Positions 1 to 8,110 of a stretch of 64,000 nucleotides of DNA are shown in pieces; the first letter of the stretch is position 1; every line of letters starts with the position of its first letter. The stretch is from the NCBI RefSeq assembly GCF_000316115.1, contig NZ_JH993797.1, positions 3,210,486-3,274,485 on the forward strand, read 5' to 3'. The stretch comes from Leptolyngbya sp. PCC 7375. GTDB taxonomy: Bacteria; Cyanobacteriota; Cyanobacteriia; Phormidesmidales; Phormidesmidaceae. Below the pieces are notes generated by a model, which saw only the letters and a program-made list of their open reading frames with translations, did no database searches and had not been told where the DNA came from. The translations under genes were made by a program, and so were the position numbers.

Positions 1-33
1 CTCTTTGGTATCAGCGGATGCTGCACTCGCCAT
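1..33 (-). CDS. possible N-terminus of a TetR-family regulator (cut by window edge)
   Basis: Reading the minus strand from an ATG at position 33 gives eleven codons, MASAASADTKE, before the window ends. This resembles the leader before the first helix of TetR/AcrR repressors, where a D-T-(K/R)-E motif is common. An AGGAG lies 14 bases upstream of the ATG, which is rather far. The gene would diverge from the RND efflux operon, a typical TetR layout, and the gap holds palindromic operator-like sites. Eleven codons are too few for certainty: an open plus-strand frame also crosses this stretch and ends at 73. Confidence 0.35.
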   Translation of the reverse strand, partial: MASAASADTKE

Positions 34-181
34 TAAAGTTATCTATGCTCCTAAACTAAAGTTAAATGATTAAATCAGTTGGGTATGTCAGCCATCATAA
101 GCGACTACCAGGACATAACATCCTGGATTCACCTCAGTAAAGGATGAACTGAAAAAAATCATTTTTTATTTGCTAATTATT

Positions 182-217
182 CAAACGTACGTTTTAATTA
201 TATCAAACATGCGTTTG
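182..217. promoter_or_regulatory. paired palindromic operators (TetR-type)
   Basis: Two 14-bp palindromes lie in tandem, CAAACGTACGTTTT at 182-195 and CAAACATGCGTTTG at 204-217. Their centres are 22 bp apart, about two helical turns, which suits side-by-side repressor dimers. A third copy lies at 431-444. The shared form is CAAAC-N4-GTTTG. The link to a TetR protein is inferred from the palindrome shape and the possible divergent regulator at the window edge. Confidence 0.6.
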
Positions 218-430
218 AATGAAGTCTACAATCTTACCTGCTTTTTTGCTTCTGGCAGAATGCAACAATTCGCCCTGGGCTTAAAGTCTCAGGGCCAACT
301 GAATCAAAACCCACTAAAGGGGTTAAAGATCCATAAAGCGAAGTTAGGGCTTCGTCGTCTACATTGCCTCTTGAGTAGACAGCCGCCAATTAGCGCTGGA
401 TTTCGATAACACTCATTATCAGCCACTGTT

Positions 431-444
431 CAAACATACGTTTG
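431..444. promoter_or_regulatory. palindromic operator just upstream of the efflux operon
   Basis: CAAACATACGTTTG is a third copy of the motif at 182-217. It ends 23 bp before the adaptor ATG at 468, so a bound repressor would block the promoter or early transcription. Confidence 0.6.
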
Positions 445-467
445 CTTTTTGATGGACTGTCAGCGCC

Positions 468-1802
468 ATGACTTTTAAATCACCAGTATTAAGCTCGGCA
501 TTATCCACAGTCCTTGGTATCTCGCGCCAACGGCTGGCTTTAATTTGCCTGGGCACCATAGGATTCCTTATGATCGGTATCCCCAGAATAAAAGAGCGTA
601 TTGCTAGCTCAGCTGAGGTGCCCTCCGAACAAGCAGAAAGAGTTTTGCCCGTAGAAACTCTAACAGTAACCCCAGTGAGTAGCTATTTAGTATCGCGCAC
701 CTACACGGGGGAAATTGCATCGCTACGGGCCAGTGAACTGGGGTTTGAACGTAGCGGTCAACTGGTGGAAGTCCTGGTAGTTGAGGGAGAAGTTGTAGAC
801 AATGGCGCTCCCCTTGCTCGCTTAGATATCCGTAATCTAAAAACTCAACGCCAACAACTGCTGGCAGAAAAAGCCCGAGCCAATGCCCAATTAATGGAAC
901 TGCAAGCAGGGGCTCGGTCAGAGGATATTGCTGCCGCTGCCGCTGCCGTTAGGGACTTAGAAGAACAGCTACGGTTACAGCAAGTGCAGCGTACACGGCG
1001 TGAATCTCTCTACACCCAAGGGGCCATTTCTCGCGAAGAACTAGATGAGTTCTCCTTTGGTGAAGGGGCACTCCAGGCAAGACTCGACCAGTCTCGCAGT
1101 CAGCTAGAAGAGTTGCACAACGGTACTCGTCCCGAACAAATAATGGCTCAGCAAGCACTGGTGCAACAGTTGGATGCCAGCATTGCAGATTTAGATGTGA
1201 CCATCTCCAAGAGCACATTACAGGCTCCGTTTGCCGGTGTGATTTCTACTAAACAGGTAGATGAAGGTACCGTAGTCGGTGCTGGTCAGTCGGTCATACG
1301 GCTTTTAGAAAGTGCTATGCCTGAAGCCAGGGTAGGTATGCCCATCAGCGCCATTGATAGCTTAAACATCGGTGATGAGAAAACAGTGTATCTGGGTGAA
1401 CGGCCCTACTCGGCGACAGTATCGTCGATTTTGCCGGAGGTTGATGCTCAAACACGCACACAAACAGTTGTGCTGGCATTGGAATCTGCAGCTGCTAGCC
1501 AAGCAAATGCTGGACAAACCGTGCGGGTGAATTTGCAAGAGTCAATTCCCACAGACGGCATGTGGCTACCGACAGAAGCCTTAACCCAAGGAATCCGGGG
1601 TTTGTGGACCTGCTACGTGTTAGTTCCAGACGAAAATTCTGACGGAGAACACTATACAGTACAATCCCAATCCGTAGAGATTGTATATCAGGATAGCGAT
1701 CGCATCCTAGTCCGTGGCACCCTCCAACCCAATGACATGGTCGTCGCCAGTGGCCCCCATCGCCTGGTTCCAGGCCAATTAGTCACTCCAGTCCAACCAT
1801 AA
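468..1802 (+). CDS. RND efflux periplasmic adaptor (HlyD/MFP family)
   Basis: Membrane-fusion subunit of a tripartite RND exporter, bridging the inner-membrane pump to a TolC-like channel. A membrane anchor lies at about residues 22-40. The lipoyl domain is split around a long Ala/Gln/Glu-rich helical hairpin (about residues 110-240). Its second half (around LQAPFAGVIS, about 245-285) is followed by the beta-barrel and membrane-proximal regions. The length (444 aa) fits the family. The pump gene follows on the same strand at 3590, but an opposite-strand IS now sits between them. Repression through the upstream palindromes is likely. Substrate unknown. No outer-membrane channel gene is in the window. 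Confidence 0.9.
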   Translation: MTFKSPVLSSALSTVLGISRQRLALICLGTIGFLMIGIPRIKERIASSAEVPSEQAERVLPVETLTVTPVSSYLVSRTYTGEIASLRASELGFERSGQLVEVLVVEGEVVDNGAPLARLDIRNLKTQRQQLLAEKARANAQLMELQAGARSEDIAAAAAAVRDLEEQLRLQQVQRTRRESLYTQGAISREELDEFSFGEGALQARLDQSRSQLEELHNGTRPEQIMAQQALVQQLDASIADLDVTISKSTLQAPFAGVISTKQVDEGTVVGAGQSVIRLLESAMPEARVGMPISAIDSLNIGDEKTVYLGERPYSATVSSILPEVDAQTRTQTVVLALESAAASQANAGQTVRVNLQESIPTDGMWLPTEALTQGIRGLWTCYVLVPDENSDGEHYTVQSQSVEIVYQDSDRILVRGTLQPNDMVVASGPHRLVPGQLVTPVQP

Positions 1803-1833
1803 AACTCCCGACCCATTAACCTTAGAAACCTGG

Positions 1834-3485
1834 GGTATCAACTTAAGCCGCAAAACTATCTGCGTATGAGGGATTCGGCTTCTGTGCTTTAGATGACTTC
1901 CGGGGCATCGGTAAATCACCGATATGCTCGAGAATCCATTCGAATACATCCGGAAAAGGGTGGTCAAAAAGACGTTGAGCAGCCGTGGTGCCATCGGGTC
2001 GTTTGAGATCAAAATTATGAATAATGGTGAGGGCCTTGAGAGATTGCTCAGAAAATCCTCGACTGGCATGATGGAGTTTGGATAGATACCCATTACGTCC
2101 TTCTACCGCCGAGGACGTGCGTTGGTATTTAGCGCAGAAGTCTCGACACCAAAGCACCCAATGCTCCAGTTCGGTGTCGTCCAGCTGCAAGGTGAGCGAT
2201 TGGGCTAAGAGTTTGTCAAACGCGTCGCTAGCCGCTTGCTGATATCGATGTTTGAGAGCCGGTTGTCGGGTTTTATCGGTTTGCTGCATCCAATAGACCC
2301 ACGGCAATAGGACCATGAGCACCCAGTCACGGATAGCCGGGTCTGGTGTTTGAGTGTGTAGCGCTAGGGTCACCCATTGTCGCCAGGCATCAATCCCTTG
2401 AGCCCAGGAGGCGATTTGTTCTTCAAAGGTGTCAATGGCCTTTTGCGCTTTCTCACCTCCATAGGATTGGGCGAGATCCCACAGGCTCTGCAACGGGCGA
2501 GCCAGGTGAGTTAGTAATGCGTTTCCTGTTTGCCATTGCTGGCTATCCAGGGTGAAGGGATGGACGATTTGACTGATTTGCTCAAGTGCCTCTTGATAGG
2601 TTTGTTGGTCTTGTTGTAGGCGTTGTTGAGCAATTGCATTGCTCTCAATCAGCGACTGCAAGGATTGCGGGGTGGTCTCATCACCGTTTGGGCTCAAGTC
2701 CTTCTGAAGTTTGTTGTGTTGTTTTTGCAGCGTCGCATACTGATTGCCCAGCGCACGACCCATCGGACGTCCTAATGCCCGTAACGCATGGAACAAGTCG
2801 GCGACACTCACACACCCAATCCCCGACACGGCTAACTTCACCAGGGCCCGAGCCCCGTCACTGACCAGGTAATGGCAGTGCCATGGGCTGGTATCCCACC
2901 ACTGTTGCACCTGCCTCAGCCAAGTCTCATAGGTACGATTCTCGCATTCGGTTTCGATAAAAATAAACCCACTGGCGAGTTCCAGCAGCACTAACACCGG
3001 TAAGCCAAAGAAGGTTTCATCGGCTCCAACACAGATGCCTTGGCCCGCTGACGGTTGACAGTGCTCGGCTTGGGCAGTGGCATAATCGAGTAAGGTTTGA
3101 TTCACACGATGCTTGAGTTGGCGTAGGGCACTGGCTGAACTGGCTACATGGGTGTCCAGGTGAATGGCCCGGATGAACTCGGAGAGACTTTCGGCTCCGA
3201 CGCCTTGCTTGATGCCGAAGTAGTAGATCAGACCAAACACCAGTCGTACCAGCCACTGATACCCCTCCTCGGTTTCCCAAAAACTCGATTCTGGGTACTG
3301 ATTGCGTCGGGTGATGGCCTGACGATGCCGATAGACACTGCTTGGGCTCAAACCCGTCGCGTCTGCTATGGCCTTGAGCGTTTGGCCAACCTGCGTTTTG
3401 ATGCAATTAGCAACTTTTTGGCTGCGTTCTCGTATAGTGAGTGACATCGTAACCCATTGTTTGAATTTCTTAGGGCTACGATACC
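1834..3485 (-). mobile_element. insertion sequence within the efflux operon
   Basis: An IS of about 1.65 kb carries one intact transposase. It lies between the adaptor and pump genes and is transcribed against them. The ends were set by a short inverted match, GGTATC (1834-1839) against GATACC (3480-3485). They are uncertain by tens of bases, and I could not define a target duplication. Removing the element would leave about 130 bp between the two efflux genes. Confidence 0.6.
1843..3447 (-). CDS. transposase, DUF6399-like family
   Basis: A full-length 534-residue protein resembling the large cyanobacterial transposases annotated with DUF6399. It has an N-terminal helix-turn-helix (about residues 20-50, IADATGLSPSSVYRHRQ), a central region with acidic residues (GADETFFG; VSDGARALVK), a long helical insertion (about 230-330), and a late TSSAVEGRNGYLS motif that probably supplies the last catalytic Glu. 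The reading frame is intact, so the element may still be active. The family name is from memory of the C-terminal motif. Confidence 0.75.
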   Translation of the reverse strand: MSLTIRERSQKVANCIKTQVGQTLKAIADATGLSPSSVYRHRQAITRRNQYPESSFWETEEGYQWLVRLVFGLIYYFGIKQGVGAESLSEFIRAIHLDTHVASSASALRQLKHRVNQTLLDYATAQAEHCQPSAGQGICVGADETFFGLPVLVLLELASGFIFIETECENRTYETWLRQVQQWWDTSPWHCHYLVSDGARALVKLAVSGIGCVSVADLFHALRALGRPMGRALGNQYATLQKQHNKLQKDLSPNGDETTPQSLQSLIESNAIAQQRLQQDQQTYQEALEQISQIVHPFTLDSQQWQTGNALLTHLARPLQSLWDLAQSYGGEKAQKAIDTFEEQIASWAQGIDAWRQWVTLALHTQTPDPAIRDWVLMVLLPWVYWMQQTDKTRQPALKHRYQQAASDAFDKLLAQSLTLQLDDTELEHWVLWCRDFCAKYQRTSSAVEGRNGYLSKLHHASRGFSEQSLKALTIIHNFDLKRPDGTTAAQRLFDHPFPDVFEWILEHIGDLPMPRKSSKAQKPNPSYADSFAA

Positions 3486-3589
3486 GGGCTCTCGGCTTTG
3501 CCGCAGAGCTTTTTTAGCATGTGCTTATTGATACATCATTCCTGATGCTTTTTCATTTCGCCTTCTGTGGATAGCCGAAACCTGCCACC

Positions 3590-6500
3590 ATGGTTAGACC
3601 GTTTTATCGCAACATTCGGCTACTAATCCTCACCATTGTGATGGTCGTAGTGTGGGGTTTTGTATCTTTCCAGGCCCTGCCACGACAAGAAGATCCTGAG
3701 CTTGTCTCCCGTATCGCCGTCGTCCAGACAGCGTATCCCGGAGCAAATGCCGAACGTGTGGAGGCCCTGGTCACAGAAGTGATTGAAGCAGAACTCTCGG
3801 AACTCGAAGAAATCGATGTTCTCTCGTCTGACTCACGGGTAGGATTCTCAACAGTCACGGTTGAGCTAAGTGAATCAATTATCGACGCTCAGCCGGTATG
3901 GTCCAAGGTGCGAGATGAACTGGATGATGCAGCCATAGGTTTGCCCGCTGGCACCAGTGAACCCGAGCTAGACGAGGCTTTTGTCAAAGCTTACACAATG
4001 ATTGCCTCACTGACCTGGCAGTTACCGACAGAACCAAACTATACAATTTTGCGTCGCTACAGTGAAGAGCTGGCGCTGCACCTGAGGGGAACAATCGGGA
4101 CAGAAGAGGTGGAACTATTTGGTGACCCTGTAGAAGAGATTGTAGTAGAGGTCAATGCCCCCAGTCTGACAGCAGTGGGTCTGTCTCCCCAAGATTTAGC
4201 CAGCCGCATTCAAACCAGTGATGCCAAAGTCACCGCAGGTCAGTTTCGTAGCGCCGAACAGAATTTAGCCATTGAGGTAGAAGGAGAATTAGAGACTCTA
4301 GACCAAATTCGCCAGATTGCTATTCAAACTGACGATGGTCGCTTTACTCGCCTGAGCGATATTGCCCAGGTATACCGAGGCGTACAACAACCGGTGACAG
4401 ATTTATCGCTTGTGAGTGGCAAGCCTGCCATCGTTGCTGGAGTGATGATGGAGTCGGGCATGCGCATTGATGTCTGGGCGGAGAGCGTGCGTGCAGTACT
4501 GGCAGACTTTGCAGCTCAGTTACCCCAGGGAGTGAGCCTGGATGTTGTCTTTGACCAAAGCAACTATGTAGAAGAGAGAATCAGCAAGCTGTTAGGAAAC
4601 CTGATACTGGGTGCCCTGCTGGTGGTAGGGGTTACGTTGTTCACCATGGGCTGGCGCTCGGCTTTGGTAGTGGGTACGGCTCTTCCCATCACCACCATGG
4701 CAGTCTTTGGCTGGATGACAGTGTTTGGAGTGCCCATTCACCAGATGTCGGTCACCGGACTGATCATTGCCCTGGGGTTACTGATTGACAACGCCATTAT
4801 TGCGGTAGATGAAATCCAAATGGAGCTACAGCATGGCCATCGCCCCATTGATGCTGTGGCAAAAACGGTTGACTACCTCAAGGTGCCGCTGTTTGCATCT
4901 ACCGTGACTACGGTCATGACGTTTTTACCCATTTATCTATTGCCAGGGGCGGCGGGAGAGTTTGTAGGCACCATTGCCCTAGGGGTGATTGTGTCTTTAA
5001 TTTCATCGTTGGCGCTATCTCTAACAGTGATTTCAGCCCTAGCCGCAAGAGTTTTAGGGCGTAGTCAAACTAAGGCACGTCAGCTGCAAGATCCGACTCA
5101 AACTGGTCCTATTAAGTCACTACAGAGATTTTTGTTACGGCCTGGTAGCTGGTGGGCAGATGGATTCTCCTCACCATTGTTAGCTCGTCCTTATCGCAAG
5201 TCACTACAGTTGACAATGCAGCATCCTTTGCTTGCGATCGCACTCTCCCTCACCATCCCCCTGATCGGCTTTATCTCCGCCTCCACCCTAGACCAGCAGT
5301 TTTTTCCCTCAGGTGACCGTGACCAGCTCCAGGTAGAAGTGGAGTTTGCCCCCCAAACTGCTATTGGGCAAACCCGTGGGCAAATGTTGCAGGCTCGTCA
5401 GACGATGTTGGAAAATCCCAATATCGACGAAGTGCATTGGTTCATTGGCGAAAGTGCGCCTAAGTTCTATTACAACTTTACGGGCAACCGGCGTAACCAG
5501 GCCCAATATGCCCAAGCCATGGTGCAGCTCAATACCAATCGAGACCTGGCATCCATTGTGCAAAACCTCCAAGCGCAGCTAGACCATGATTTTCCAGCAG
5601 CCCGCGTCTTGGTCAAACAACTGGAACAGGGACCACCCTTTGATGCCCCTATCGAACTACGGCTTTACGGCCCCAACATCGAAGAACTACGACAACTTGG
5701 CGTACAGGCTCGACAAATTCTTATCAGTGTTCCCGATGTTGTTTATGTACGAGATGATTTAACAGCAGCGCTACCCAAACTAGGTTTGAGGATTGATGAA
5801 GAACAGGCTCAACAGACGGGTTTGAACAATACGGCCATTGCACAGCAGCTAGAAGCCTACTTAGAAGGTAGCGTTGGCGGCTCAATTCTAGAAGCGACTG
5901 AAAACCTGCCAGTGCGAGTACGGGTTGCCAATAGTGACCGGGCAGACCTCAGTCAAATTGCCTCTTTAGACTTGCGTGGAACAGGCAACCGGGCATCCAC
6001 TGCCGCTCTAGGAGACTTCAGGTTAGTACCTGAGCTAGCCAAGATCGCCCGCAGAAATGAACAGCGGGTGAATATTGTGCAGGGCTTTATCACTGCTGGA
6101 GTGCTGCCTTCGGTGGTGCAACAGGCCTTTGAGGAGAAGCTGGCCGAAGCCAACTTCGAATTACCAGCTGGCTATTGGTTCGAGTTTGGCGGAGAAAAAG
6201 CTGAACAAAGTCAGGCCCAAGGCAACTTACTACTCTATGTACCTTTGCTAGCACTGGTCATAGTAATTTCTCTGGTGTTATCCCTGGGTTCATTTCGCCA
6301 GGCCGGTATCGTCGCAATGGTGGGGATTGGCTCTGTTGGTATGGCCCTATTTTCACTCAAAGTATTTGGGGCTGTGATGGGCTTTATGGCCATTGTTGGC
6401 AGTATGGGTCTAGTGGGTATTGCCATTAATGACACGGTCATTGTTCTCTCTGCACTCAATGAGGATAACAGAGCCAAACTAGGGGACCGTCAGGCCATTG

Positions 6501-6754
6501 CCGCAGTCGTCAATAAGGCTACACGGCACGTCATCACAACAACCATGACGACAATTGCGGGTTTTGTGCCGCTAATCATCAGTGGTGGGTTGTTTTGGCG
6601 ACCATTGGCCATTGCGATCGCAGGCGGCATAACCGGTTCGTCCATCATGGCACTATATTTTGTCCCTGCCGTTTACAGTCTGATTTATCGCTCAAAACAC
6701 ACACATGAACGGAAAAATAAATCTTCCCACGACTTTGAAACTGCGAGCTTGTAA
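3590..6754 (+). CDS. RND multidrug efflux pump, inner-membrane subunit
   Basis: Proton-driven exporter of the HAE1/AcrB type (1054 aa, usual length). The N-terminal helix (about residues 9-28) is followed by a first porter region, a membrane block from about 335 (GNLILGALLVVGVTLF), a second porter region from about 570 and a final block from about 885. The TM4 motif GLIIALGLLIDNAIIAVDE has Asp-Asn where AcrB has the Asp-Asp proton relay; one acid remains, as in some HAE1 subgroups. The C-terminal tail is basic. Partner of the adaptor at 468. The start is the first ATG after the inserted IS. No strong ribosome-binding site is visible, so the IS may have changed expression. Confidence 0.9.
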   Translation: MVRPFYRNIRLLILTIVMVVVWGFVSFQALPRQEDPELVSRIAVVQTAYPGANAERVEALVTEVIEAELSELEEIDVLSSDSRVGFSTVTVELSESIIDAQPVWSKVRDELDDAAIGLPAGTSEPELDEAFVKAYTMIASLTWQLPTEPNYTILRRYSEELALHLRGTIGTEEVELFGDPVEEIVVEVNAPSLTAVGLSPQDLASRIQTSDAKVTAGQFRSAEQNLAIEVEGELETLDQIRQIAIQTDDGRFTRLSDIAQVYRGVQQPVTDLSLVSGKPAIVAGVMMESGMRIDVWAESVRAVLADFAAQLPQGVSLDVVFDQSNYVEERISKLLGNLILGALLVVGVTLFTMGWRSALVVGTALPITTMAVFGWMTVFGVPIHQMSVTGLIIALGLLIDNAIIAVDEIQMELQHGHRPIDAVAKTVDYLKVPLFASTVTTVMTFLPIYLLPGAAGEFVGTIALGVIVSLISSLALSLTVISALAARVLGRSQTKARQLQDPTQTGPIKSLQRFLLRPGSWWADGFSSPLLARPYRKSLQLTMQHPLLAIALSLTIPLIGFISASTLDQQFFPSGDRDQLQVEVEFAPQTAIGQTRGQMLQARQTMLENPNIDEVHWFIGESAPKFYYNFTGNRRNQAQYAQAMVQLNTNRDLASIVQNLQAQLDHDFPAARVLVKQLEQGPPFDAPIELRLYGPNIEELRQLGVQARQILISVPDVVYVRDDLTAALPKLGLRIDEEQAQQTGLNNTAIAQQLEAYLEGSVGGSILEATENLPVRVRVANSDRADLSQIASLDLRGTGNRASTAALGDFRLVPELAKIARRNEQRVNIVQGFITAGVLPSVVQQAFEEKLAEANFELPAGYWFEFGGEKAEQSQAQGNLLLYVPLLALVIVISLVLSLGSFRQAGIVAMVGIGSVGMALFSLKVFGAVMGFMAIVGSMGLVGIAINDTVIVLSALNEDNRAKLGDRQAIAAVVNKATRHVITTTMTTIAGFVPLIISGGLFWRPLAIAIAGGITGSSIMALYFVPAVYSLIYRSKHTHERKNKSSHDFETASL

Positions 6755-6768
6755 TTTATAAATCAACC

Positions 6769-7137
6769 TTAAGACACAGCAAGAGTCCCCTCAATGGGTC
6801 CCGAAATCGCTTGCCAAGCACCAATACCACCCATCAGTTCAGCAACTTTTTGATAACCCACATCACGTAGCTGAGTAGCAGCGCTGGATGTAACCTCGTT
6901 AGTTTCACCATAAACGTAGATATCGCGATCGCGTTCAAGACTTACAGAAACACGAGCAACGAGTTCATCCACAGGCATCGAAATGGCACCTAAGATGCGT
7001 TTTTCATTAAAAAGACACCTGCTTCTAACATCAATAATGGTGAGAGCAGGCTCGCCCCAATCTAAACGATCCTTCAGATCAAATACCGTTGAAATCGGCT
7101 TGAGGGGCTGCGGGGTGGGAAAAAAGGCAGAAGGCAT
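6769..7137 (-). CDS. rhodanese-fold protein without catalytic cysteine
   Basis: A single rhodanese domain (122 aa) with the N-terminal IIDVRS motif, the GAISMPVDEL segment and the C-terminal MGGIGAW motif. The active-site loop, normally CRxGxR after a YVYC-type strand, reads YVYGETNEVTSS, so the sulfur-carrying Cys is missing. Sulfurtransferase activity is therefore unlikely; a binding or regulatory role is inferred. An HLR1-like element lies about 45 bp upstream (7181-7198). Confidence 0.8.
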   Translation of the reverse strand: MPSAFFPTPQPLKPISTVFDLKDRLDWGEPALTIIDVRSRCLFNEKRILGAISMPVDELVARVSVSLERDRDIYVYGETNEVTSSAATQLRDVGYQKVAELMGGIGAWQAISGPIEGTLAVS

Positions 7138-7533
7138 GGGTTAAACAGCAAAGGATGCTGGCACGAGAAGCAACCTCTAAAGTGTAACGAAATTTAAATT
7201 TAAGGCAATTTATATTTTATGAAATTGACATTTTCAATCAAATGCAATTCACTTTTACATTTTTTTAGTATAGCCGTTTACCTAAATAGCGATTTACCTA
7301 AATACATATGCGCCAATTTTTATACACACAAGTGTGACTGAGCAATAAAAAATCATATATGCCTAAACCTATACCCACAAGGACTTACATCCTATCAGCC
7401 AGAGGTTTGTAACTTCATTTACACCAGCTGTGAAGCATTAATGTAGAATGAAAGCTAAAGAAAATATTAAACAAACCAGATTTAAATGCTCTAATGATAA
7501 AAAAATTATCCTAGCAATAACAGAGCAAACAGT
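7138..7533. other. AT-rich divergent intergenic region
   Basis: About 400 AT-rich bases between the rhodanese-like gene and the small gene at 7534. The left side holds an HLR1-like element. I see no RNA gene or strong hairpin. Confidence 0.5.
7181..7198 (-). promoter_or_regulatory. HLR1-like (RpaB-type) element
   Basis: On the minus strand this reads TTTAAATTTCGTTACACT. That is two 8-bp half-sites, 2 bp apart, as in HLR1, (G/T)TTACA(A/T)(A/T)-N2-repeat. The second half-site core is exact and the first has one mismatch. It lies upstream of the rhodanese-like gene. Confidence 0.45.
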
Positions 7534-7740
7534 ATGGATGCTTCAACGCTAAGGTTACTTTGGTCCGTAATCTTAGAAAACTCACCAGAGAATATTTCTA
7601 ACCTTCCTGAGGCTCTTTTTGTTAGACACTTACTTGAGCAGATTCAAGACCGAGTTTGTTTAAGTATTGATGAGCAAAATGCGATGCAATCTTACCTGCA
7701 AGTCAAACGAGGGTTAATTCTTGAAATGATTCAAGGATAG
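7534..7740 (+). CDS. small hypothetical protein
   Basis: A 68-residue, mostly helical protein starting MDASTLRLLWSVILE. It resembles, from memory, a group of 65-75 residue cyanobacterial proteins starting MD(A/T)STL(R/K)xLWSV, of unknown function. No signal peptide or membrane helix. It stands alone between a long AT-rich upstream region and the convergent Hli gene. Confidence 0.55.
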   Translation: MDASTLRLLWSVILENSPENISNLPEALFVRHLLEQIQDRVCLSIDEQNAMQSYLQVKRGLILEMIQG

Positions 7741-7796
7741 GTTGTACCGGTATATCGCATTCTAAGCAGGCATATAAGCTCCCTAATGCAGTCACA

Positions 7797-7940
7797 CTAC
7801 ATAATGCCTAGCTGAGACAAGATGCTTTTACCAGTAAGCAATTCGGTCATAATACCGATGGTAAAGCCTAGCATTGCCAGACGACCATTCCATCGCTCAG
7901 CAATCCGGGTGAAACCATATTTTGCCCCTTGATTTTCCAT
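7797..7940 (-). CDS. high-light-inducible protein (Hli/HLIP, one-helix)
   Basis: A 47-residue protein with one transmembrane helix carrying the LHC-type chlorophyll-binding motif ExxNxRxAM, here ERWNGRLAML, in a FTRIAERWNGRLAMLGFTIG context. Such proteins sit in thylakoids, bind chlorophyll and carotenoid, and protect photosystem II assembly and chlorophyll synthesis under light stress. It lies downstream of the site-2 protease gene on the same strand, past a terminator hairpin, so it probably has its own promoter. I see no HLR1 in the short upstream gap. Confidence 0.93.
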   Translation of the reverse strand: MENQGAKYGFTRIAERWNGRLAMLGFTIGIMTELLTGKSILSQLGIM

Positions 7941-8054
7941 GCCCCAATCCTCTGAAAAGTCAGCAGCTCATCAGTAACAAAAGATGAGTAATTCTGGTAT
8001 CTCTATCGTAGCGCTGGCTGAAGAGAAGTGTTCTAAGAAGCAAAAAGTAAAAAC

Positions 8055-8092
8055 GGCTTTGCTTCATAACAATTCTGCTAAGAAGCAAAGCC
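8055..8092 (-). terminator. rho-independent terminator of the site-2 protease gene
   Basis: Perfect 11-bp arms, GGCTTTGCTTC (8055-8065) and GAAGCAAAGCC (8082-8092). On the minus strand a T-rich stretch follows (GTTTTTACTTTTTG). It lies 19 bp after the stop of the gene at 8111. Confidence 0.75.
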
Positions 8093-8110
8093 ATGCTTAT
8101 ACTATGGTTT

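Larger units (their letters stand above)
34..467. other. intergenic control region of the efflux operon
   Basis: These 430 bases hold three operator-like palindromes (given separately). A 79-codon open frame at 170-409 has no recognisable protein character. I see no RNA gene. Confidence 0.5.

Noticed and set aside
170..409. 79-codon open frame before the efflux operon
   Set aside because: It spans an operator site, has no recognisable domain, and its composition does not look like a protein.
7138..7533. Search for tRNA or small RNA in gene-free stretches
   Set aside because: No cloverleaf, TTCGA-type T-loop or 5S/tmRNA-like sequence was recognised in this or the other long gaps.
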